Assembly: GCA_947644475.1 (NCBI GenBank)
Contig: CANRZQ010000002.1
Span: forward strand, 1-27,986
Source: an uncultured Muribaculaceae bacterium
Lineage (GTDB): Bacteria > Bacteroidota > Bacteroidia > Bacteroidales > Muribaculaceae
Reading direction: 5' to 3'
Length of the DNA stretch: 27,986 bases
Part shown: piece after piece, positions 1 through 5,944 of the stretch
Layout of the letters: every line of letters starts with the position of its first letter
How positions within the stretch are numbered: the stretch's first letter is position 1
Position numbers and translations under genes: made by a program
Notes under the pieces: model-generated
What the model saw: only the letters and a program-made list of their open reading frames with translations
What the model was told of the DNA's origin: nothing
The model's database searches: none

Positions 1-129
1 GCTCCCCCTCAATCCTCAATAAATTTATTGCACAAACCAAAATTAAAGTATTATTGACTAAAACAGATGGACCGCAAGACGGTCGAAAATGAGGGTGTGT
101 CAAAAAGGCTGTTTATGCCGATTTTGTAG

Positions 130-150
130 GGACGCACGGCTCGTGCGTCC
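130..150. repeat. Perfect hairpin GGACGCACG-GCT-CGTGCGTCC
   Basis: A 9-bp perfect stem with a 3-nt loop, preceded by GTAG. It resembles the GTAGGGGCG palindromes at 5585-5657, and its half GGACGCACGG recurs at 197-206 at the start of the larger palindromic element. It is probably a REP-like unit; there is no T-run, so a terminator role is not supported. Confidence 0.55.
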
Positions 151-196
151 GCATATATACAATTGACCATCAACTATATATCAATATGATTTTCCC

Positions 197-541
197 GGAC
201 GCACGGGTCGTGCAATGCGTTTCAAATAAGCCGTCGCTATGGATGAGAATCGCGTAGCGATTCAAGAATGTAGCCCGGGGTGGAGCGACAGCGTAACCCC
301 GGGTATGTGCGTTGTAATCATCCGTGGTATTGGAGCGAGCGACAGCGTAGCGTTCTACACCACGGCTGGCATTTTCGAACGCTTCGGCCGGCCTCCGCTC
401 CAAATCCCCGGTTGCCGGCAACCTTTTTCCGTGGGTTCGGTCGAGGCTTCGCCACGCCCTCACCCACGGCTATTGTCGGAAATCGCTACGCGATTCTGTG
501 ATACGCCCTTATTTGAACCGCATTGCACGGGCCGTACGTCC
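197..541. repeat. Palindromic MITE-like element with long imperfect inverted arms
   Basis: The left arm (197-262) and the right arm (about 480-541) are imperfect reverse complements over roughly 60 bp; shared blocks include CGTGCAATGCG, TTCAAATAAG and AATCGCGTAGCGATT. Between the arms lie nested hairpins: CCCGGGGT/ACCCCGGG (274-281 and 296-303), a CCGTGGT/ACCACGG pair (about 322-366) and CCGTGGGT/ACCCACGG (about 428-475). No credible protein is encoded; the open frames here follow the palindromes. The right part (378-530) recurs at 5675-5828. The shape fits a non-autonomous, fold-back mobile element, but no target-site duplication was identified. Confidence 0.6.
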
Positions 542-601
542 GTTGCGGACTGATATTAATTTATTATATTATAACGCTTTGACACAGACTCACAAGCGTT
601 C

Positions 602-838
602 CTACAAATTGATTACATTAACTTTCCTCACGACATTTCCGTCTTCTGTCTCTTGCTCTGCATAATACACAAAACGAATAGACAAGACAGCATCTCCGTC
701 AGATATTTCAATGACATTATCTCCGTTGACATTGTGATTCCTATTAACGCGAATTCGGGATAAGGAACTCGCGTTTATAATACGAGCCAAGCGAATACCC
801 CCATGGATATCCGCTTGGCTGTAGATGTTTTGCTGGTT
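602..838 (-). pseudogene. In-frame open extension downstream of the lipoprotein stop
   Basis: Directly after the TAA at 839-841 the same frame stays open for 78 codons and stops at 602-604. It includes a 62-residue segment that could start at the TTG at 790, with beta-rich composition (NVIEISDGDAVLSIRF, then RKVNVINL). No ATG is available in frame. Either the lipoprotein gene has been split by a nonsense change and this is its former C-terminal domain, or this is a small TTG-started gene. The segment matches no family I recognise. Confidence 0.35.
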
Positions 839-1333
839 TTAAAGGTTTGAGGGCGTGAAGAACTGATAAGAATAGTTTATGCCTATTATCTGACCGGTTG
901 CATCTCTGTTGGTTGTCACCATTAGACGTACATATTTCTGAACGCCATCGAGAGTAAACATAATGACATACCCGCCATTATCCACCACGTCGGCTTTTTT
1001 CCCCCATCCGTCTGAAGGAACCACAGTTATTTCTTTTAAACCACGTACTATTCCACAGCCGGCTATCTTAGGATTACTCCCATAATTAGCATCAACACGT
1101 AGTTCAGAACCACACCAAGAGAACCACACAGAATTGGGACCATTTTGATAAAGATTAACTACGTAATTTTCTCCTACTGTTCCTTTTACCACATCAGATG
1201 TTGTAGTCGAAGGAGCATCCGGTTCATCCTTGTCTTCTCCACCGCAGGAGGTGAACGCAAGGCTGAAAAGTGGGATGAGCATCACCATCAGCCATTTGAA
1301 TAATTTTGCCATAGGCTTTGTCTTTTGTCGCAT
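839..1333 (-). CDS. Small secreted lipoprotein, family not firmly recognised
   Basis: This is a 164-residue protein with a lipoprotein signal peptide: a hydrophobic stretch ends in FTSC (Cys30), followed by an acidic Asp/Glu-rich linker, so it is likely anchored in the outer membrane. An alternative start at 1312 gives MAKLFKWLM and a more typical signal peptide with Cys23. The mature part (residues 45-160) looks like a compact beta domain; its end (YVRLMV, then GQIIGINYSYQF) resembles small Bacteroides lipoproteins of unknown function that are sometimes fused to BACON domains. The base composition is more AT-rich than the flanking housekeeping genes. The frame stays open for 78 codons past the stop (see 602-838). 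Function unknown. Confidence 0.6.
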   Translation of the reverse strand: MRQKTKPMAKLFKWLMVMLIPLFSLAFTSCGGEDKDEPDAPSTTTSDVVKGTVGENYVVNLYQNGPNSVWFSWCGSELRVDANYGSNPKIAGCGIVRGLKEITVVPSDGWGKKADVVDNGGYVIMFTLDGVQKYVRLMVTTNRDATGQIIGINYSYQFFTPSNL

Positions 1334-1866
1334 CCATTCCCAAAGTTGACGTTTAGTTATGATACAAAAAAAGCGTGGAATGATGTTCTTGTCTATCTTA
1401 CAGGAGGCATCGCCAAACGCCTAACACGAAATAAACAGTCCACTCCCACGCCTTATCGGATATCGATACCCCTTGTCGGGGAGTGGATATACGACAAGCA
1501 TGAGCGTTTATCGACTGCTTCGATCCTTCGTGTTTTGAAAATTGGCGATTTCCTGTAAAGGATAAAGCAAAAAACGCTTTTATATGTCTGCCCAAATTTA
1601 AGGATGGGCAACGCAAAGTTAATAATATTATTTGATATAGCCGCCAAGTCGCACAAAATATTTTGCCGCCAGAAATAATATTCTGCCGTCCTTCGGCCCT
1701 TTCTAAATATCAGGCGTCCCGCAGTGTCTGCCCTATGCCCTTCATCGAAAGAATACTTGTATATTGAGACGCTCAATTGCTAAAAAATGCCAAAAAACAA
1801 CCCATTTTAAAGATAATATCATATTTTTTTCGTAAATTTGCAATTCATTATGAAAGTTTTGTAAAT
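1334..1866. other. Intergenic region, no gene recognised
   Basis: About 530 bp lie between the divergently transcribed lipoprotein and GT5-like genes. The only structure is a weak stem at 1441-1485 (CACTCCC with GGGAGTG, plus an inner CCCC/GGGG) and AT-rich sequence near 1620-1680. Short open frames on both strands have no recognisable protein character. The promoter of the GT5-like gene lies at the right end. Confidence 0.5.
1833..1840 (+). promoter_or_regulatory. Candidate -7 box TAAATTTG for the GT5-like gene
   Basis: Matches the Bacteroidetes consensus TAnnTTTG, 26 bp before the ATG at 1867. No clear TTTG -33 box is seen at the usual spacing. A 4-codon open frame (ATG at 1850, TAA at 1862) sits between the box and the gene start. 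Confidence 0.45.
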
Positions 1867-2679
1867 ATGGAGTTCAATAAAGCACTATACATCTCGCAGG
1901 AAATCAACCCCTACCTCAACCCGTCGGTAATGTCCACACTTTGCCGCACCGTTCCCCAGGGAATGCAGGAAAGAGGAATCGAGGTGCGCACTTTCATGCC
2001 TAAATACGGCTGCATCAACGAGCGCAGAAACCAGCTCCACGAAGTGATCCGCCTCTCAGGCATGAATATCATCATCGACGACACCGACCATCCGCTTATC
2101 ATCAAGGTCGCCACCCTGCAACCTTCGAGAATGCAAGTGTACTTCATTGACAACGACGACTACTTCCACCACTCTTCGGCAGCCGTCAATCCCGAACTCG
2201 AAATAGAAAAAGACCCCGCCGAAAACGACGAGCGCGCCATATTCTTCGCCCGCGGTGTCGTCGAGACCGTGCGCAAACTCCGCTGGTATCCCGGAATAAT
2301 CCACTGCTCCGGATGGATCACCGCACTCAATCCCCTCTACATCAAATCGAAATATGCCGACGATCCCGCTTTCAAAAACTCCAAAATTGTATACTCGCTC
2401 TTTGGAAAAGGATTCGAAGGCACCCTCGACAAGCGATTCGCCGAAAAAATAGCCATGGACGGCATCGACACCGCCGCTCTCGAATCAATAATCGGCAGCG
2501 ACGTCGACTATATAGCCCTCAACAAACTCGCCATCGACCACGCCGACGCCATCGTCGCCGCCACCGACGACGTTCCCGCCGAACTCATCGAATACGCACA
2601 AGCCTCCGGCAAGCCATTCCTGCCCTTCCCCGGGCTCGAGAACCCGCAGGCCTACGCCGACTTCTACAATTCACTCTGA
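1867..2679 (+). CDS. Glycogen/starch synthase-like protein, GT5 N-terminal domain only
   Basis: 270 residues from the ATG at 1867 (MEFNKALYISQEI). The frame opens 30 codons upstream, but the family begins with this beta strand and the promoter lies in between, so the later start is chosen. The protein matches the N-terminal Rossmann half of GT5 starch/glycogen synthases: the first strand, PKYGCINER (about residues 40-48) and IIHCSGWITALNPLYIK (about 146-162). The C-terminal nucleotide-sugar half is absent; full enzymes are about 450-500 residues. Two hallmarks are altered: KxGGL at the N-terminus reads EINPYL, and the HxHDW-type motif reads HCSGW. Glycosyl transfer is therefore doubtful; a regulatory or vestigial role is inferred. 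The DUF4270 lipoprotein gene follows after 31 bp. Confidence 0.75.
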   Translation: MEFNKALYISQEINPYLNPSVMSTLCRTVPQGMQERGIEVRTFMPKYGCINERRNQLHEVIRLSGMNIIIDDTDHPLIIKVATLQPSRMQVYFIDNDDYFHHSSAAVNPELEIEKDPAENDERAIFFARGVVETVRKLRWYPGIIHCSGWITALNPLYIKSKYADDPAFKNSKIVYSLFGKGFEGTLDKRFAEKIAMDGIDTAALESIIGSDVDYIALNKLAIDHADAIVAATDDVPAELIEYAQASGKPFLPFPGLENPQAYADFYNSL

Positions 2680-2710
2680 CTCCGCACACCCACATTACCT
2701 GTGACAAGGA

Positions 2711-4084
2711 ATGAAAAATCTTAAAAATCTCCTTATAATCGCCGCTGCCGCAATCGCGTCATGCTTCTCGGCCTGCAACAACGACTCCACCATCGGCTCG
2801 TCAATCGTACAGGACAAAATAGCCATTGTCATCGACTCGGCATACACCCTCGACGGACGTGTTGTGGCAAACAACGCAGTGCAGTCGCGCACAGTATCCC
2901 AACTCATCGGACGCATCAACGCAAAAGAATACGGACGGCTCGAATCCGACGTCGTCACACAATTCATGCCCGCATCCCAATTCGACACCGTGCGCATCAC
3001 ACCCGACCAGGTCGACTCACTCAAACTCATGATGGCAGTAAGCCTCAACAACATCATCGGCGACTCAGTGGTGCCAATGGGACTCGATGTATACAAACTC
3101 ACACGCATCCTTCCCTCCCCCATCTACTCCGACTTCAACCCCGCCGACTATTACGACCCCACGCCAATCGCATCCTCAATCTACAACATGTCGGTTGCAT
3201 CGGCCGACACCATAATCTCAACCAACGCCCGCTATATCGAGGTTAAACTCCCCGTTGAGGAAGGACGCCGGCTCTATCAGGAATATCTGGACAATCCCGC
3301 CACTTTCACCTCCCCCACAGCCTTCGCCCGCTTCTTCCCCGGCCTCTACCTTAAAAACTCATACGGTTCCGGACGTATCGTCAACGTCACATCCACACTC
3401 ATGCAGATGTACTACCACTACTCCTACCGCAACTCACAGGATAGAGACACCACCGTTCACCGTGTCGGCAACTACTTTGCCGTGACACCTGAGATTATCA
3501 CAAACAACAACATCTCGTTCCTCCCCGCGGCATCGATCGACGAAGCCATCGAAAAAGGAGAAGCAATAATCACAGCGCCCACCGGCACCGACTACGAGAT
3601 AACATTCCCCACAGAAAAAATCATAGCCGAGTACCGTGCCGCCAATTCCGACCTCAACGTAATCAACTCCCTCTCATTCTCAATTCCCGGAGAGACCATT
3701 ACAAACGAATTCGGAATTGCGCCCCCCGAATACCTGCTTATGGTGCTGAAATCCAAAAAAGACAAATTCTTCGCCGACAACTCCCTCCCCGACAACATTT
3801 CATCATTCTACGCCCAATACAACTCCTCGACAGGGCGATACTCGTTCGGCGACATGCGCTCATACATCCTCGACATGCTCGACAAAGAATCGCTCTCGGC
3901 CGACGACTACACATTCACCATCACCCCCGTGAGCACAACATTCGAGGCTTCACAATCCTATTACCAGACCTCGCAAGTCCTCGTAGGCATGGCTCCATAC
4001 GTCGCAGCCCCTGTAATGGTGCGCCTCCGTCCCGACAAAGCAAAGATAAAATTCACCTATTCCAGCCAGACAATAGGCAAATAG
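2711..4084 (+). CDS. DUF4270-type lipoprotein
   Basis: 457 residues starting MKNLKNLLII, with a lipobox ending FSAC at Cys22, so it is exported and lipid-anchored, probably in the outer membrane. The N-terminal pattern after the Cys (NDSTIGSSI, then a Ser/Thr-rich strand with ARTVSQLIGRI-like spacing), the length and the beta-rich Asn/Ser/Tyr-rich body fit the DUF4270 family, found next to glycogen synthase-like genes in Bacteroidetes. Molecular function is unknown. It lies 31 bp after the GT5-like gene and is probably cotranscribed with it. A nested hairpin at 4143-4188 follows the stop. Confidence 0.75.
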   Translation: MKNLKNLLIIAAAAIASCFSACNNDSTIGSSIVQDKIAIVIDSAYTLDGRVVANNAVQSRTVSQLIGRINAKEYGRLESDVVTQFMPASQFDTVRITPDQVDSLKLMMAVSLNNIIGDSVVPMGLDVYKLTRILPSPIYSDFNPADYYDPTPIASSIYNMSVASADTIISTNARYIEVKLPVEEGRRLYQEYLDNPATFTSPTAFARFFPGLYLKNSYGSGRIVNVTSTLMQMYYHYSYRNSQDRDTTVHRVGNYFAVTPEIITNNNISFLPAASIDEAIEKGEAIITAPTGTDYEITFPTEKIIAEYRAANSDLNVINSLSFSIPGETITNEFGIAPPEYLLMVLKSKKDKFFADNSLPDNISSFYAQYNSSTGRYSFGDMRSYILDMLDKESLSADDYTFTITPVSTTFEASQSYYQTSQVLVGMAPYVAAPVMVRLRPDKAKIKFTYSSQTIGK

Positions 4085-4142
4085 ACTCCCTGTAAAAATA
4101 CTCCGATTCCCCAACATAGGTTCGAGGGACCGAAAAACACAA

Positions 4143-4188
4143 AAACATTCGAAAAGACTTCGGAACAATCCGAAATTTTCGAATGTTT
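4143..4188. terminator. Long nested hairpin between the DUF4270 and malic enzyme genes
   Basis: A 13-bp perfect outer stem (AAACATTCGAAAA at 4143-4155 with TTTTCGAATGTTT at 4176-4188) encloses a 6-bp inner stem (TTCGGA/TCCGAA, 4159-4164 and 4169-4174) with loop ACAA. The right arm is followed by TAAATATAT rather than a clean T-run. It may end transcription of the upstream operon or act as a leader structure for the malic enzyme, whose ATG is 50 bp downstream. Confidence 0.45.
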
Positions 4189-4237
4189 AAATATATGACC
4201 TCCGCAACTATTTATTGAAATCCAAGGTACAGAAAAG

Positions 4238-5530
4238 ATGTCAACGAAAATCACCGAAAAGGCGGCTCTCGACTATCACCGCTATCCCGAACCCGGGAAA
4301 ATAGAAATACAGCCTACAAAACCATACTTCTCACAGTACGACCTTGGCCTGGCATACTCACCGGGCGTGGCATACCCTTGCGAGAAAATAAAAGACAATC
4401 CCAGCGACTCTTACCTGTACACAAACCGGGGCAACCTCGTGGCCGTAATCTCAAACGGAACAGCAGTGCTCGGACTCGGGAACATCGGCGCCGAGGCATC
4501 AAAACCCGTGATGGAAGGCAAGGCACTCCTTTTCAAGATTTACGCAGGCCTCGACTGCTTCGACATCGAAGTCGACGAGCACGACCCGGCCCGTTTCGTG
4601 GAGATTGTAAAGGCTCTCGCCCCCACATTCGGAGGAATCAACCTCGAAGACATCAAGGCCCCCGAATGTTTCGAAATCGAACGCCGGCTCAAAGCCGAAT
4701 GCGACATCCCGGTGATGCACGACGACCAGCACGGCACGGCAATAATCACTGGAGCCGCTCTCATCAACGCGCTCCAGATCCAAGGCAAGGACATCGACAA
4801 GGCTCGCCTCGTGGTAAACGGCGCAGGAGCAGCCGCCGTAATGTGCACACGCCTGTATGTAAGCCTGGGCATACGGCCCGAAAACATAGTGATGTGCGAC
4901 TCGAAAGGCGTAATCACCCGCTCGAGAAAAAACCTCTCCCCCGAAAAAGCGGAATTTGCAACCGACCGCTCCATATCCACACTCGCCGAAGCCCTCGAAG
5001 GCGCCGACATATTCCTTGGCCTCTCCGTCGGAGGAGTCGTGTCACAAGAAATGCTCCGCACCATGGCGCCCCGCCCCATAGTGTTCGCCCTCGCCAACCC
5101 CAACCCTGAGATTACCTACGAAGAAGCCTCCCTGGCCCGTCCCGACGCCATAATAGCCACCGGACGCTCCGACTATCCCAACCAGGTAAACAACGTGCTC
5201 GGCTTCCCGTACATATTCCGCGGAGCCCTCGACTGCGGCGCATCCGAAATCAACGACGAGATGAAACTTGCCGCCGTGCACGCCATTGCTGCACTCGCAA
5301 AAGAACCCGTGCCCATGCAGGTTGTGAAAGCCTACAAGGTCGACACCCTCGAATTCGGCCGTGACTACATCCTGCCCAAGCCTCTCGACCCCCGCCTGCT
5401 ATTCTATGTGGCCCCGGCAGTGGCCCGCGCCGCCATGGCATCAGGAGTGGCGCGTCGCCCCATCTCCGACTGGACCCGTTACGATTCCCATCTCCGCGCC
5501 ATCATCCACTCGCTCCGCACCCGCGTCTGA
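4238..5530 (+). CDS. Malic enzyme, stand-alone (no phosphotransacetylase domain)
   Basis: Oxidative decarboxylation of malate to pyruvate with NAD(P)+, cytoplasmic. Of 430 residues, the N-terminal malic domain (about 15-165) shows LAYSPGVAYPC with catalytic Tyr40, EGKALLFK with Lys95, and the metal-binding LEDI/HDDQHGT motifs (Glu137, Asp162, Asp163). A Rossmann NAD(P)-binding domain follows with GAGAAA (195-200) and ALANPNPEI. The length fits short bacterial malic enzymes; the MaeB type of about 760 residues carries a C-terminal phosphotransacetylase-like domain that is absent here. The stop is clean (LRTRV), with no sign of frameshift into a lost domain. Cofactor preference cannot be read with certainty. 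Confidence 0.92.
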   Translation: MSTKITEKAALDYHRYPEPGKIEIQPTKPYFSQYDLGLAYSPGVAYPCEKIKDNPSDSYLYTNRGNLVAVISNGTAVLGLGNIGAEASKPVMEGKALLFKIYAGLDCFDIEVDEHDPARFVEIVKALAPTFGGINLEDIKAPECFEIERRLKAECDIPVMHDDQHGTAIITGAALINALQIQGKDIDKARLVVNGAGAAAVMCTRLYVSLGIRPENIVMCDSKGVITRSRKNLSPEKAEFATDRSISTLAEALEGADIFLGLSVGGVVSQEMLRTMAPRPIVFALANPNPEITYEEASLARPDAIIATGRSDYPNQVNNVLGFPYIFRGALDCGASEINDEMKLAAVHAIAALAKEPVPMQVVKAYKVDTLEFGRDYILPKPLDPRLLFYVAPAVARAAMASGVARRPISDWTRYDSHLRAIIHSLRTRV

Positions 5531-5584
5531 CAAGAATGTCAATGTAATCTCAGTGCATGAAGGTGTAACAAATTGGAGCCGTTT

Positions 5585-5657
5585 GTAGGGGCGTGATATA
5601 TCACGCCCGAATCGAATATGAAAACAAGATGCGGGCGCGATTTATCGCGCCCCTACC
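5585..5657. repeat. Pair of facing GTAGGGGCG-type palindromes
   Basis: The first unit is GTAG followed by the perfect 20-bp palindrome GGGCGTGATATATCACGCCC (5589-5608). The second is GGGCGCGATTTATCGCGCCC (5633-5652) followed by CTAC. The GTAGGGGCG tags face outwards, so the pair forms a larger inverted repeat around a 24-bp spacer. Related to the hairpin at 130-150. REP-like; mobility is inferred. Confidence 0.6.
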
Positions 5658-5674
5658 TCAGGTCGGCATAATCT

Positions 5675-5828
5675 AACGCTCCGGCCGGCCTCCGCTCCAA
5701 AACCTCGGTTGCCGACACCCTTTTTCCGTGGGTTACGGTCGTGGCTTCGCCACTCCCTCACCCACGGCTATTTTCTTGAATCGCTACGCGATTCTGTGAT
5801 ACGCCCTTATTTGAACCGCATTGCACGG
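5675..5828. repeat. Second, partial copy of the palindromic element
   Basis: About 154 bp nearly identical to 378-530 in the same orientation, with scattered substitutions: both start AACGCT(T/C)CGGCCGGCC and end GAACCGCATTGCACGG. The left arm of the full element is missing; in its place lie the GTAGGGGCG palindromes. This is the right half of the element, truncated or fused to another repeat. Confidence 0.65.
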
Positions 5829-5908
5829 CTCGTGCATCCCTGCGCTCAAAAATATCTGCTCTTTATTGCGTCAACTTTTGCCGGGCGGAAAAATTTCCTT
5901 GCCCCGAA

Positions 5909-5938
5909 TTGTTTTTTCATTTAAAAGCATTATCTTTG
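5909..5938 (+). promoter_or_regulatory. Promoter of the strawberry-notch helicase gene
   Basis: TTG (5909-5911) and TATCTTTG (5931-5938) are 19 bp apart, matching the Bacteroidetes -33/-7 consensus. The start codon (ATG 5945) lies 6 nt after the -7 box, so the mRNA would have a leader of only a few nucleotides. This supports the ATG at 5945 over the in-frame ATG at 5909, which would overlap the promoter. Confidence 0.7.
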
Positions 5939-5944
5939 CTGTTT

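Larger units (their letters stand above)
5531..5944. other. Intergenic repeat block before the helicase gene
   Basis: 414 bp without a gene. In order it holds two facing palindromes (5585-5657), a partial copy of the palindromic element (5675-5828), an AT-rich spacer and the helicase promoter (5909-5938). Open frames here are products of the repeats. Confidence 0.6.

Noticed and set aside
170..553. Overlapping open frames on both strands
   Set aside because: They arise from the palindromic repeat; their products are low in protein-like features and change frame between repeat copies.
1325..1776. Open frames of 72-107 codons on both strands
   Set aside because: No start context, no motif, and composition typical of non-coding sequence; not supported as genes.
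1777..1866. Upstream ATT/TTG-type extension of the GT5-like protein
   Set aside because: The added 30 residues do not fit the family and lie across the -7 box at 1833-1840.
4119..4135. GGTTCGAG, resembling a tRNA T-loop
   Set aside because: No acceptor or anticodon arm can be built around it and no CCA-proximal pairing is seen.
5909..5944. Upstream ATG at 5909 as the helicase start
   Set aside because: It would place the promoter boxes inside the coding sequence; ATG 5945 follows the -7 box directly.
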